Source: Streptomyces sp. NBC_01460
GTDB taxonomy: Bacteria; Actinomycetota; Actinomycetes; Streptomycetales; Streptomycetaceae
Length of the DNA stretch: 64,000 nucleotides
Direction: 5' to 3'
Assembly: GCF_036227405.1 (NCBI RefSeq)
Contig: NZ_CP109473.1
Coordinates: 3,534,001-3,598,000, forward strand
Positions within the stretch are counted from its first letter, which is position 1. Each line of letters opens with the position of its first letter. Shown in pieces: positions 51,979-60,256 of the stretch. The notes under the pieces were generated by a model. It had not been told where the DNA came from, did not search any database, and saw only the letters and a list, made by a program, of their open reading frames with translations. The position numbers were made by a program, and so were the translations under genes.

Positions 51979-52102
51979 GGTCCGGGGCGGAGCCCCGAGG
52001 TCCCGCACCGCGCTCCTCGGGGGTCCGGGGCGGAGCCCCGAGGTCCCGCACCGCGCTCCTCGGGGGTCCGGGGCGGAGCCCCGAGGTCCCGCACCGCGCT
52101 CC
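51979..52102. repeat. 43-base tandem repeat, 2.9 copies, downstream of tricorn gene
   Basis: A 43-base unit starting GGTCCGGGGCGGAGCC begins at 51979, 52022 and 52065; the third copy is cut at 52102. Each copy holds a GGGGC/GCCCC hairpin. The sequence just before it (CCGGCGATTGAGGAGCGGGG, 51961-51980) resembles the start of a repeat that I recall as common between Streptomyces genes. A small ACCCGC tetramer repeat (about 52104-52128) follows. This fills the ~300-base spacer together with the terminator at 52154. Confidence 0.85.
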
Positions 52103-52153
52103 ACCCGCACCCGCACCCGCACCCGCCGAACGGCAGCCCACCCCGCACAAGAA

Positions 52154-52182
52154 GGGGCGTACCCGGCAACCGGGTACGCCCC
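52154..52182. terminator. Perfect 13-base-arm hairpin
   Basis: GGGGCGTACCCGG (52154-52166) pairs with CCGGGTACGCCCC (52170-52182) over a 3-base loop, between convergent tricorn and small-protein genes. Confidence 0.85.
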
Positions 52183-52214
52183 AACAGACCACAGACGCTC
52201 AGAGGCGTCGGCCG

Positions 52215-52466
52215 TCAGCGCTCGGAACGCTCACGCGTACGGTCCGCGGCGTCCTGCGCGCGGTCCCGCGGCTCGGGCCGACGGCCCTGGGCCTGGCCCT
52301 GACCCTGGCCCGGGCGCTGGCCCTGGGCCTGGCCCTGACCACCGGCGCGACGCGGCGCATCGGCGGAGCGCTCGCGCGCCTCACCCTGCTTGCCACCCGC
52401 CTTCTGCTGCTTGGCCTGGTCGGCGAGCTCCTGCGCCTTGTCCTTGAACTGGTCTGCGATGCCCAT
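52215..52466 (-). CDS. Small Gln/Arg/Gly-rich low-complexity protein
   Basis: An 83-residue protein. It starts MGIADQFKDKAQELADQAKQ, an amphipathic helix like those of CsbD-like or Rv0909-type antitoxin-like small proteins, and continues as a low-complexity tail (GGQGQAQGQRPGQGQGQAQGRR) ending in charged residues. No signal or span. AGGAG precedes ATG 52466 at slightly long spacing. Similar small proteins are common in Streptomyces; function unknown. Confidence 0.75.
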   Translation of the reverse strand: MGIADQFKDKAQELADQAKQQKAGGKQGEARERSADAPRRAGGQGQAQGQRPGQGQGQAQGRRPEPRDRAQDAADRTRERSER

Positions 52467-52552
52467 GCTGTTCACTCCTATGTGGGTGCGTGGGGTCGGC
52501 CCCGGTGGGGCCTCGCTCAGACTTACACACCCGGACATTCGCCGCATTTCGA

Positions 52553-53437
52553 TCAATGACGCTGTGTACGCGCCTCCCGGTCCGCCTCACCACCGGCACC
52601 CACGAGCCCCTTGCCCACGCCCTCCAGGCGGGGTCCGAACCGCTTCATCTCCCGCTGTCCGACGGCCCCTATCACCATCGGCAGATAGCCCCGGATCGAC
52701 TGCATCCCCCGCAGCCACCACTGCGCGTACACGTGCGCGGAGCGCCGCTCGATCCCCGCCACGATGCGGTCGACCGCCGGGCCCAGGGGGTAGGTGCGGT
52801 TCGTCGGCCACGGCAGCCGCTGCCTCAACTCCCGCATGACGTCGTCCTCGTCGGCGCCGCGCACCATGTCCGTGTCGGTCCAGGACAGGTAGCCGACGCC
52901 GACCTTCACGCCCCGGTAGCCGACCTCGCCGCGCAGGCAGTGCGCGAACGCCTCCACCCCCGACTTCGACGCGCAGTACGCGCTCATCATCGGCGCCGGG
53001 GTGATCGCGGCCAGCGACGCTATCTGGAGGAAGTACCCGCGGCTCTCGATGAGCACCGGCAGGAACGCCCGCGCGGTCACCGCCCCGCCTATCAGGTTCA
53101 CTTCCACGACCCGGCGCCATGCCTCCGGATCGGAGTCCACGAGCGGCCCGCCGGCGGCGACCCCCGCGTTGGCGACGACGATGTCGATCTTCCCGAAGCG
53201 CGCCTTGACCTCTTCGGCGACCCGGCTCATCGCCACGTGGTCGGTGACGTCCGCGTGCCAGTGGTCGCTCTCCGAGTGCAGCCGCTCCGAGACCTTCTTC
53301 AACTCGTCCGGCTCCAGGCCGACCAGCGCCAGCGTGGCACCGCGCGCCGACAGTTTGCGGGCCAGGAGCTCACCCACCCCCCGCGCCGCACCCGTGACGA
53401 CGACGACCTGTCCTTCGAGACTCCGCCTGCCGCTCAT
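52553..53437 (-). CDS. Short-chain dehydrogenase/reductase of the FMO operon
   Basis: A 294-residue SDR: GQVVVVTGAARGVGELLARKLSARGA, IDIVVANAGVAAGG, and catalytic IASLAAITPAPMMSAYCASKSGVEAF (Ser and YxxxK). Third gene of a monooxygenase-hydrolase-SDR operon; ATG overlaps the hydrolase stop and has GAGGAGG upstream. It likely oxidises or reduces the alcohol or ketone handled by the other two enzymes; substrate unknown. Confidence 0.9.
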   Translation of the reverse strand: MSGRRSLEGQVVVVTGAARGVGELLARKLSARGATLALVGLEPDELKKVSERLHSESDHWHADVTDHVAMSRVAEEVKARFGKIDIVVANAGVAAGGPLVDSDPEAWRRVVEVNLIGGAVTARAFLPVLIESRGYFLQIASLAAITPAPMMSAYCASKSGVEAFAHCLRGEVGYRGVKVGVGYLSWTDTDMVRGADEDDVMRELRQRLPWPTNRTYPLGPAVDRIVAGIERRSAHVYAQWWLRGMQSIRGYLPMVIGAVGQREMKRFGPRLEGVGKGLVGAGGEADREARTQRH

Positions 53438-54390
53438 GCGACCTCCTCCTCGCTCACGGCTGTCGCCGTGCTGTCCGCACTGCCCACAGTGACGTACGCG
53501 GCCACCAGTTCGCGGAGCTTCGCCGTGACCACTTCGGGCGCCTCGACCGGTGTCATGTGCCCCATGCCCTCCAGCTCGGTGAGACCGAGGCCGTTCGGCA
53601 GCGCCGCGGCGATGGCCCTCGCGTGCACGGGCGGCGTGAGCCGGTCCTGCGTGCCCGCGATCACCGCGGTCGGCAGCCGCAACTCCCTCACCCGTGCCTC
53701 GAGGTCGAGCTCCGCGAGCACGCGCCCCCAGGCCACACGTGCCCCGCGGGGACACGCGTGGACGATCCTGGCACAGGCATCCACGCGGTCAGGGGCCGAA
53801 CCGCGGCCCATCGTGACGTACCTGAGGATCACCTTCGACACCCCGTTGACGGGTCCGAGCGGTGCGCGTGCGGCGAGGACCGCCGCCGTCATCCGCGTAC
53901 GGAGCGCGCCGGCCCGCAGCGGGAGCACCAGCGACTCGGCCGTCAGGCGCGAGCTGCCGGTGCTGCACAGCAGCACGGCCACCCCGTGCTCCCGCACGGC
54001 GTCGCGCCCGGCGGCCGCCATGATCGTCATCCCGCCCATGGAGTGCCCGCCGAGCACCGCCTTCTGCCCGGGTTCGAGCGTCGCCCTCAGGACCGCTTCG
54101 AGGTCGTCGGCCAGTGCGCGCGTGCTGTATCCGTCGGGGCCCGCCGCGGGGGAACGGCCGTGGCCCCGCTGGTCGTAGACGACGACCCGGTGGTCCACCG
54201 CCAGGTCGCGCACCTGGGCGTCCCAGAAGCGGGTGTTGCAGGTCCAGCCGTGCGCCAGGACCACGGCGGGCGCGCCCTCGGGGCCGTGCAGTTCGACGTG
54301 GACGCGCGAGCCGTCCGCGGAGACGACGCTCAGTTCGCGTACGGGCACGGGGACGGACGCGATGGCCGCCGTCTGCGTCAGCCTGCTCAT
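53434..54390 (-). CDS. Alpha/beta hydrolase of the FMO operon
   Basis: A 318-residue alpha/beta hydrolase. Oxyanion region VVLAHGWTCNTRFWD, nucleophile elbow LGGHSMGGMTIMA with Ser, acid Asp in GTQDRLTPP, and catalytic His in GMGHMTPVEAPEVV. It could hydrolyse the ester or lactone made by the Baeyer-Villiger-type monooxygenase encoded just upstream. Start and stop overlap both neighbours by four bases. Confidence 0.92.
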   Translation of the reverse strand: MSRLTQTAAIASVPVPVRELSVVSADGSRVHVELHGPEGAPAVVLAHGWTCNTRFWDAQVRDLAVDHRVVVYDQRGHGRSPAAGPDGYSTRALADDLEAVLRATLEPGQKAVLGGHSMGGMTIMAAAGRDAVREHGVAVLLCSTGSSRLTAESLVLPLRAGALRTRMTAAVLAARAPLGPVNGVSKVILRYVTMGRGSAPDRVDACARIVHACPRGARVAWGRVLAELDLEARVRELRLPTAVIAGTQDRLTPPVHARAIAAALPNGLGLTELEGMGHMTPVEAPEVVTAKLRELVAAYVTVGSADSTATAVSEEEVA

Positions 54391-55907
54391 CGTGCGGCCT
54401 CCTCGGCCACGGCCTGCGCCGCGGAGTGGGTGACGGGGGGACGGATGACGTCGTACTCACCGAGGTCGACCGCGCGCGTGGCCCGCCGGAACTCGGCGGT
54501 CGTCCCGGGCCAGACGGTGGTGTTGCGCCCGTTGGCGTCGAGGTACCAGCTGGTGCAGCCGCCGGTGTTCCAGACGGTCCGCTTCATCCGTTCCTGGACC
54601 CGGTGGTTCCAGGCGTCCACGGCGGAGGGCCGCGCGTCGAGCGCCGCCCGCCCGCCCAGGACGTCCAGCTGGCGCATGAAGTCGGCCATGTAGTTCAGCT
54701 GGGACTCGATCATGAGGATCATGGAGGAGTTCCCGAGCCCCGTGTTGGGGCCGATGATCGTCATCCAGTTGGGGAAGCCGGCCGCCGTCGCGCCGCGCAG
54801 CGCCCGCATCTCGCCCTTCCAGGACTCGGCGAGGGTGATGCCCTCCGCACCGACGACCCGGGTCGCGATCGGCATGTCCGTCACGTGGAAGCCGGTGCCG
54901 AGGATGATCACGTCGGCCTCGGTCTCCGAGCCGTCCGACCCGACCAGGGTGGAGCCACGGACCTCGGACAGGCCGGAGGCGACCACGTCCACATTCGGCT
55001 GGGCGAGCGCCGGGTAGTAGGCGTTGGAGAGCAGGATGCGCTTGCAGCCGATGCGGTACGAGGGGGTCAGCTTGGCCCGCAGCGCGGGGTCCTTGATCGC
55101 CCGTGCCATGTTCGACTTGGCTATCGTCTCGACGAGCCCGAGCTGGTTCGGGTGCTTGGTGAAGGCGCCGACCTGCAACTCCCTGATCCCCCAGAGGAGT
55201 CCGCGGCGCGCGGTGGCCGTGAAGGGCAGCGCGCGGTGCAGCCACTTCTCGGCCCCGCTGATGGCGCGGTCCATGCGCGGCATCACCCAGGGCGGGGTCC
55301 GCTGGAAGAGGGTGAGGCGGCCGGCCTTGGGCTGGATCTCCGGGACGATCTGGATCGCGGAGGCGCCCGTGCCGATCACGGCGACGCGCTTGCCGGTCAG
55401 GTCGTAGTCGTGGTCCCACTGCGCGGAGTGGAAGACCTTGCCGGAGAAGTCGGCGAGCCCCGGGATGTCCGGCAGCTTCGGGTCGGAGAGCGGGCCTGTG
55501 GCGGAGACGACGGCGTCGGCGGTGATCGTGGAGCCGTTCGTCGCCTCGATCACCCAGTGCAGCTCGTCGTTGTCCCAGCGCATGACCGAGACCTCGTGGC
55601 CGAGCCTGAGGTGCGGGCGCAGCCCGAAGGTGTCGGCGACGTGCTCCAGGTAGGCGCGTATGTGCTGCTGCCCGGAGAAGGTGCGCGGCCAGTCGGGGTT
55701 GGGCGCGAACGAGAACGAGTACAGGTGGGACGGTACGTCGCAGGCGCAGCCCGGGTAGCTGTTGTCCCGCCAGGTGCCGCCGACGGCGTCCGCCCGTTCG
55801 AGGACCAGGAAGTCGGTGATGCCTTCACGACGGAGCCGGACCGCGGCTCCGAGGCCCCCGAATCCGGATCCGATCACCGCCACTCGTACGTGCTCGTGCT
55901 GGGCCAT
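54387..55907 (-). CDS. Flavin-containing monooxygenase, Baeyer-Villiger type
   Basis: A 506-residue FAD/NADPH enzyme. FAD loop VAVIGSGFGGLGAAVRL, then GGTWRDNSYPGCACDVPSHLYSFSF, the BVMO fingerprint FSGKVFHSAQWDHD (FxGxxxHxxxW) and NADPH loop VAVIGTGASAIQIVPEI. It would insert oxygen next to a carbonyl to give an ester. GGGGAGG precedes ATG 55907 (MAQHEHVRV). First gene of FMO-hydrolase-SDR; similar in content to the mycobacterial mymA operon start, which acts on lipids. Divergent from a MerR regulator. Confidence 0.93.
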   Translation of the reverse strand: MAQHEHVRVAVIGSGFGGLGAAVRLRREGITDFLVLERADAVGGTWRDNSYPGCACDVPSHLYSFSFAPNPDWPRTFSGQQHIRAYLEHVADTFGLRPHLRLGHEVSVMRWDNDELHWVIEATNGSTITADAVVSATGPLSDPKLPDIPGLADFSGKVFHSAQWDHDYDLTGKRVAVIGTGASAIQIVPEIQPKAGRLTLFQRTPPWVMPRMDRAISGAEKWLHRALPFTATARRGLLWGIRELQVGAFTKHPNQLGLVETIAKSNMARAIKDPALRAKLTPSYRIGCKRILLSNAYYPALAQPNVDVVASGLSEVRGSTLVGSDGSETEADVIILGTGFHVTDMPIATRVVGAEGITLAESWKGEMRALRGATAAGFPNWMTIIGPNTGLGNSSMILMIESQLNYMADFMRQLDVLGGRAALDARPSAVDAWNHRVQERMKRTVWNTGGCTSWYLDANGRNTTVWPGTTAEFRRATRAVDLGEYDVIRPPVTHSAAQAVAEEAAR

Positions 55908-55940
55908 GCTGCCGCCTCCCCGCGGTACGTGCCACGACTC

Positions 55941-55958
55941 TGCCAGCAATCACTGGCA
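55941..55958. promoter_or_regulatory. Dyad TGCCAG-N6-CTGGCA upstream of the monooxygenase operon
   Basis: A perfect 6-base dyad with 6-base spacer, 34 bases upstream of the FMO start codon. Candidate operator for the divergent MerR regulator or another repressor. Confidence 0.5.
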
Positions 55959-56015
55959 TGGTTGGGAGGGTAGAGCAGCTCCGTACCGATGGGTAGGGGG
56001 CGGGACGAGGAAAGT

Positions 56016-56037
56016 TACCGGCGGTACAACATAGGGT
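56016..56037 (+). promoter_or_regulatory. MerR promoter region: TACCG-G-CGGTA dyad and -10 TAGGGT
   Basis: TACCG (56016-56020) and CGGTA (56022-56026) form a dyad upstream of TAGGGT (56032-56037). The -10-like box ends six bases before the MerR GTG, so the gene may be leaderless and autoregulated. Confidence 0.45.
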
Positions 56038-56043
56038 GCGGGG

Positions 56044-56715
56044 GTGGCTGAAGGACGCGAGCACCGTGAGTACCGCATGGAGGAGCTGGCCGAGGAGGCC
56101 GGCATCACCGTGCGCACCCTGCGCTTCTACCGGGAACGCGGCCTGATCCACCCACCCCGCCGCGAGGGCCGTATCGCCTGGTACGACGACCACCATCTGG
56201 CCCGGCTGCGCACCATCACGGGCCTCCTGGAGCGGGGCCACACCCTCAACGGGATCGCCGACCTCGCCGCCACGTTCGACAGCGGACGCGATGTCGCCGA
56301 GGTACTGGGCCTGGGCGAACCGACCGAGGAGACCCCGGTCCGGCTCACCCCCGAGCAGCTGGCGGACTACTTCCAGGACCAGGCCACGGCGGAGAATCTC
56401 GCCGCGTCCATGGAGCTGGGCTACCTCGGCGTCGACGGCGACGAGATCGTCCACATCAGCCGGCGCCTCCTGGAGGCGTCGTCCGAGCTGGTGCGCGCCG
56501 GCGTCCCGCTCGACGCGGTGCTCTCCGCCGGCCGCCAGGTCCGCGAGCACGCGGACGCCCTCGCGGACCTCTTCGTACGGGTCCTGCGCGCCCACACCTC
56601 ACAGACCGAGCCGGACCAACTGCGCACGCTGGCCCACGCGGTGGTGGACGCCGAGCTCTCCATGGCCCTGGACCGCCGGCTGAGGGACGACAAGGGCGCG
56701 GAGGACGGCGACTAG
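56044..56715 (+). CDS. MerR-family transcriptional regulator
   Basis: A 223-residue MerR regulator: EYRMEELAEEAGITVRTLRFYRERGLIHPPRREGRIAWYDDHHLARLRTITGLLERGHTLNGIADL is the complete winged helix. The C-terminal domain is larger than in metal sensors and has no Cys cluster, so a small organic ligand is more likely. It is divergent from the monooxygenase operon and probably controls it. The stop interlocks with that of xthA: both use the same CTAG at 56712-56715. Confidence 0.9.
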   Translation: MAEGREHREYRMEELAEEAGITVRTLRFYRERGLIHPPRREGRIAWYDDHHLARLRTITGLLERGHTLNGIADLAATFDSGRDVAEVLGLGEPTEETPVRLTPEQLADYFQDQATAENLAASMELGYLGVDGDEIVHISRRLLEASSELVRAGVPLDAVLSAGRQVREHADALADLFVRVLRAHTSQTEPDQLRTLAHAVVDAELSMALDRRLRDDKGAEDGD

Positions 56716-57527
56716 CGTGCGTACACCGCCGTCACCGGCGCGTGGTCGCTCCACCGCTCGCCGTGCGTGGCGGCGCGCTCCACCCATGCCTTGACCGCGC
56801 GCCCGGCGAGCCCCGGGGTCGCCACCTGGTAGTCGATGCGCCAGCCCGCGTCGTTGTCGAAGGCGCGGCCACGGTAGGACCACCAGGAGTACGGGCCCTC
56901 CTGCTCCGGGTGCATGGCCCGGACCACGTCCACGTACGCCGCCTCCTCGAAGACCCGGGTCAGCCACTCCCGCTCCTCGGGGAGGAAGCCCGAGTTCTTC
57001 TTGTTGGCCTTCCAGTTCTTGAGGTCCGCCTCCTGGTGGGCGATGTTCCAGTCGCCGCAGACGACGACCTCGCGCCCCTCGGCGGCGGCCCGCGTCCTGA
57101 GCCCCTGGAGGTAGGGGAGGAAGGCCGCCATGAAGCGCTCCTTCTCCTCCTGCTTCTCGGTGCCGACCTCGCCCGAGGGCAGATAGAGGCTGGCGACCGT
57201 CACACCCGGCAGGTCCACCTCGGCGTACCGCCCGGAGGTGTCGAACTCCTCACCGCCCGGGACCCCGAACCCGCCGAACCCGATCTGGACGCGCTCCGGC
57301 GCGTGCCGCGTGTAGACGGCGACCCCCGCGCGCCCCTTGGCCGCAGCCGGGGCGTACACGACGTGCCAGCCCGCGGGCTCACGGAGCTCTTCGGGGAGCT
57401 GCTCCACCTCGGCACGGACTTCCTGGAGGCAGATCACATCGGCCTCGGTCCGCCCCAGCCACTCGACGAAGCCCTTCTTGGCGGCGGCACGGAGCCCGTT
57501 CACGTTCACGGAGGTAACAGTCAGCAT
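56712..57527 (-). CDS. xthA: Exodeoxyribonuclease III
   Basis: A 271-residue Mg-dependent AP endonuclease/3'-exonuclease of base-excision repair. Catalytic motifs: LTVTSVNVNGLRAA, ICLQEVRAE (Glu), VVCGDWNIAHQEADLKNWK (Asp/Asn), and the C-terminal RWSDHAPVTAVY (Asp-His). GGAGGTAACAGTC precedes ATG 57527. Convergent with merR; stops overlap by four bases. Confidence 0.95.
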   Translation of the reverse strand: MLTVTSVNVNGLRAAAKKGFVEWLGRTEADVICLQEVRAEVEQLPEELREPAGWHVVYAPAAAKGRAGVAVYTRHAPERVQIGFGGFGVPGGEEFDTSGRYAEVDLPGVTVASLYLPSGEVGTEKQEEKERFMAAFLPYLQGLRTRAAAEGREVVVCGDWNIAHQEADLKNWKANKKNSGFLPEEREWLTRVFEEAAYVDVVRAMHPEQEGPYSWWSYRGRAFDNDAGWRIDYQVATPGLAGRAVKAWVERAATHGERWSDHAPVTAVYAR

Positions 57528-57530
57528 GCC

Positions 57531-57568
57531 GGTACAGTACCTACGGAGACCCTATGCATACCTGTACC
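57531..57568. repeat. Palindromic spacer between xthA and GNAT gene
   Basis: GGTACAG (57531-57537) and CTGTACC (57562-57568) form an inverted repeat, and GGTAC-A-GTACC (57531-57541) is itself a palindrome. The 41-base divergent spacer must hold both promoters, so the repeat could couple their regulation. Confidence 0.45.
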
Positions 57569-58066
57569 ATGACTCGCATGAATATCCACCCCCGGCCTTT
57601 CGACCACCCCGACGCCGTGAAACTCAACGACCTGGTGCAGCTCGAATACGCCGAGCGCTACGGGGACGGGGGCGATGTCACACCGCTCGACCCGACCATG
57701 TTCGATCCGCCTCACGGACTGTATCTGCTCGCCTACGACGAAGAGGGCCGCCCTCTGGCCACCGGCGGCTGGCGCAGCCAGGAGACGAACGACACGGGTT
57801 ACTCCGACGGCGACGCCGAGATCAAGCGGATGTTCGTCATCGCCGAGGGCCGTGGCCGGGGCCTCGCCCGCCGCATCCTCGCGGCCCTGGAGGCCGACGC
57901 CCGTGCGGCGGGCCGCACGCGCATGGTCCTGGAGACCGGCGACCAGCAGCCCGAGGCCATAGCGCTGTACACGTCGAGCGGCTACACGCCCTGCGCGAAG
58001 TTCGGCCACTACCGCACCTACGACAGCAGCATCTGCATGGCCAAGCCGCTCACCGACCCCTCCTGA
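57569..58066 (+). CDS. GNAT-family N-acetyltransferase
   Basis: A 165-residue GNAT protein. Core motif A: AEIKRMFVIAEGRGRGLARRILAALEADARAAG; C-terminal IALYTSSGYTPCAKFGHYRTYDSSICMAKPL. Three in-frame ATGs at 57554, 57569 and 57578 are possible; 57569 is chosen, none has a good ribosome site. Acetyl acceptor unknown. Transcribed towards the convergent methyltransferase gene. Confidence 0.88.
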   Translation: MTRMNIHPRPFDHPDAVKLNDLVQLEYAERYGDGGDVTPLDPTMFDPPHGLYLLAYDEEGRPLATGGWRSQETNDTGYSDGDAEIKRMFVIAEGRGRGLARRILAALEADARAAGRTRMVLETGDQQPEAIALYTSSGYTPCAKFGHYRTYDSSICMAKPLTDPS

Positions 58067-58101
58067 CCGCACCGCCCGTGCCCCGTCGGCGTCGGCACCG
58101 C

Positions 58102-58887
58102 TCAGCGCACCCGCGCCACTCCGACGTGGAAGCCGCTCCGCTCGTACACCGGGGCAGGCTCCTCCCTGTACCACTCGGGCGCCGTCACGAGCCCCGGCTC
58201 GACGAGCTCCAGTCCCTCGAAGAAGGGCTCGACCTCCGCGCGCGTACGCATCCGCAGGGAGATCGCACCCTTCTTGTACGCGGACTCCGTCTCCCGCCTC
58301 AGCTCCGGGTGCTGGTCGGCGGTCCCGTGCGACAGGACCAGGTAACTCCCCGTCGGGAGCGCCCCGACCAGCCTGCGGGTGATCCCGTACGGATCCTGCT
58401 CATCGGGCAGGAAGTGCATCAGCGCGATGAGGGACAGGGCCACGGGCCGCTCGAAGTCCAGGAGCTTCGCGGCCGTTTCGAGGATCGCCTCGGGCTGCCG
58501 CACATCCGCGTGGATGTAGTCGGTCGCGCCCTCGGGACGGCTCACCAGCAGCGCTTCCGCGTGGCGCAGGACGATGGGGTCGTTGTCCGCGTAGACGACC
58601 CTGGCGCGCGGGGTGACGGCCTGGACGATCTGGTGGAGGTTGGGGGCGGTGGGAATGCCGGTACCGATGTCCAGGAACTGATCGACACCCTGGCGGGCGA
58701 GCCAGGCGGAGGCGCGGTGCATGAACGCCCGGTTCCGCGCCGCGTTGGCCCGCGCCTCGGCGGGAAGCTTCTCGGCGACCTCCTGGTCGACCGGGTAGTT
58801 GTCCTTCCCGCCGAGCAGCCAGTCGTAGACCCGGGCCGGGTGCGGCTTGCTGGTGTCGATACGGGAGCTGGGTATACCGGCTGTCAC
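58102..58887 (-). CDS. SAM-dependent methyltransferase, DUF574 (PF04672) family
   Basis: A 261-residue methyltransferase of the streptomycete-expanded DUF574 family. Family motifs are IDTSKPHPARVYDWLLGGKDNYPVD at the N-terminus and RNRAFMHRASAWLARQGVDQFLDIGTGIPT as SAM motif I, followed by VVYADNDPIVLRHAEALL and ALMHFLPDEQDPYGI. GTG 58887 has GGAGGG upstream and gives the usual family N-terminus. Substrates of this family are mostly unknown. Confidence 0.92.
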   Translation of the reverse strand: MTAGIPSSRIDTSKPHPARVYDWLLGGKDNYPVDQEVAEKLPAEARANAARNRAFMHRASAWLARQGVDQFLDIGTGIPTAPNLHQIVQAVTPRARVVYADNDPIVLRHAEALLVSRPEGATDYIHADVRQPEAILETAAKLLDFERPVALSLIALMHFLPDEQDPYGITRRLVGALPTGSYLVLSHGTADQHPELRRETESAYKKGAISLRMRTRAEVEPFFEGLELVEPGLVTAPEWYREEPAPVYERSGFHVGVARVR

Positions 58888-58971
58888 AGGGCGCCCTCCA
58901 TGCGGAACCACGAACTGGCACACCCCGCACCTGACCTGCGCGACCCTCAACAGCGGTCACCGGCACGGCGG

Positions 58972-59316
58972 GTGAGCGAGGACGGCCCAGGTTACCGGGT
59001 GGTCGCCACGACCGGAGCGGCCCGGTCCCGACGGTCGGGCCGGACCAAGTGGGCCGTGGGCGTGCGTCGCCTGGTGGAGCTGCCGGAGGACACGCTGCCG
59101 CCGTACCGGGCGGAGCGGACCGCCGAGCACCACCGGGGCCCGGTCCGCAGGAAGGTCGGCGTGAAGTGCGACCAGGGCGAGGCCCTGCGGATCGCCGAGC
59201 GGTCGATCCGCGGGGAGGCCGCCGCGAAGAACCGGCCGGCGGATCCCATCGACATCGCGCTGGAGAAGGCCACGGAGGGCCCGGGCAGCGCGAGCCTGGC
59301 GCAACGGGCCGCGTGA
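58972..59316 (+). CDS. Hypothetical protein, possibly a gene remnant
   Basis: An open frame of 114 residues from GTG 58972 with strong G/C at third positions, so it looks coding rather than random. The product (KWAVGVRRLVELPEDTLPPY..., ending EGPGSASLAQRAA) is basic, with no span, signal or known domain that I recognise. There is no clear ribosome site, and the open frame continues upstream through the methyltransferase gene without a better start. It could be the 3' end of a displaced gene. Confidence 0.4.
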   Translation: MSEDGPGYRVVATTGAARSRRSGRTKWAVGVRRLVELPEDTLPPYRAERTAEHHRGPVRRKVGVKCDQGEALRIAERSIRGEAAAKNRPADPIDIALEKATEGPGSASLAQRAA

Positions 59317-59375
59317 GGGCCGCCCCCAGCCGGTCGGTGAAGGGTGACAGGTCGGCCCGCGTTCCCTGGCCGCGC

Positions 59376-59990
59376 TCAAACCGCCGGCAGCACGCGGGCG
59401 TGCGCGGCGGCCAGGGCCACGCGCACCGCCCGGTCCGCGGTCGCCTCGTCGACCGGCTCGCCGGTGAACACGAGCCGGAAGTAGATCGGCGCGGCAAGGG
59501 CCTTGAGGAGTTCGGCGGGGTCGGTGTCCGCGGGTAGTTCGCCGCGCTCGACGGCTCGGGCGACAACGGGTTCCGCCCGCTGGAACCGGTCGACGAAGAG
59601 CGCGTGCTTGACCTCGGCGAGCTGGGGGAGGCGTACGGCGTCCGAGAGGACGGTGGCCAGCAAGGCCCGGCCTGCCTGCGTGGTCATGGTGGCAACGAGG
59701 GAGCAGGCCAGCGCGCGCAAGTCGCCCTCCACCGACCCGGTGTCGGGTATCGGGATGTCTGTGGCGAAATGGCTGGCCAGCGCCTCGGCGACAAGGCCGT
59801 CAGCGTCTCCCCAGTTCCGGTAGATCGTCGTCTTGTGGACGCCGGCCCGCCGGGCGACGCCTTCGACGGTCAGCGCCGCATACCCCGTCGTCGTCAGCTC
59901 GGTGATGGTCGCCTTCAGTACGGCGACGCGCATCTTGTCGCCTCGCCCGACAGCGGGGACACGCCTTGAGGGCGACTCGGCAGACTCCAT
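59376..59990 (-). CDS. TetR-family transcriptional regulator
   Basis: A 204-residue TetR protein: RVAVLKATITELTTTGYAALTVEGVARRAGVHKTTIYRNWGDADGLVAEAL is the HTH, followed by a TetR_C_16-like ligand domain. It is divergent from an SDR gene across 266 bases that contain two GCAAC/GTTGC dyads, one touching its start codon. It probably represses itself and the SDR. Confidence 0.9.
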   Translation of the reverse strand: MESAESPSRRVPAVGRGDKMRVAVLKATITELTTTGYAALTVEGVARRAGVHKTTIYRNWGDADGLVAEALASHFATDIPIPDTGSVEGDLRALACSLVATMTTQAGRALLATVLSDAVRLPQLAEVKHALFVDRFQRAEPVVARAVERGELPADTDPAELLKALAAPIYFRLVFTGEPVDEATADRAVRVALAAAHARVLPAV

Positions 59991-59991
59991 T

Positions 59992-60006
59992 GCAACTCCT
60001 GGTTGC
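59992..60006. promoter_or_regulatory. TetR operator candidate overlapping its own leader
   Basis: GCAAC-N5-GTTGC, perfect 5-base arms, immediately upstream of the TetR ATG (59990). Shares half-sites with the dyad at 60042-60056. Confidence 0.55.
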
Positions 60007-60041
60007 GTTAATGGTGGAACGTGCGACAGGATCAGGATATC

Positions 60042-60056
60042 GCAACTTTGAGTTGC
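60042..60056. promoter_or_regulatory. Second TetR operator candidate
   Basis: GCAACT-TTG-AGTTGC, perfect 6-base arms and 3-base spacer, 50 bases (about five helical turns) from the first dyad. Confidence 0.6.
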
Positions 60057-60256
60057 AATGCGGCTGCGCTCTTCGATGCCGCAGGCACTCCTGACCCACG
60101 GATCGAGTCACCCATGACCCATGACCGCCGGGCAGCCGCCCGAGCCTCACTGCACTCACTGCACGAACATGGCCGCGTAGCCGCGCGGGGCGTTGAGCAC
60201 CACCCTCACCTGGTCGACCATCGTTCGCGAGCTCGATACCGCAAAGGGTTCCGCAC

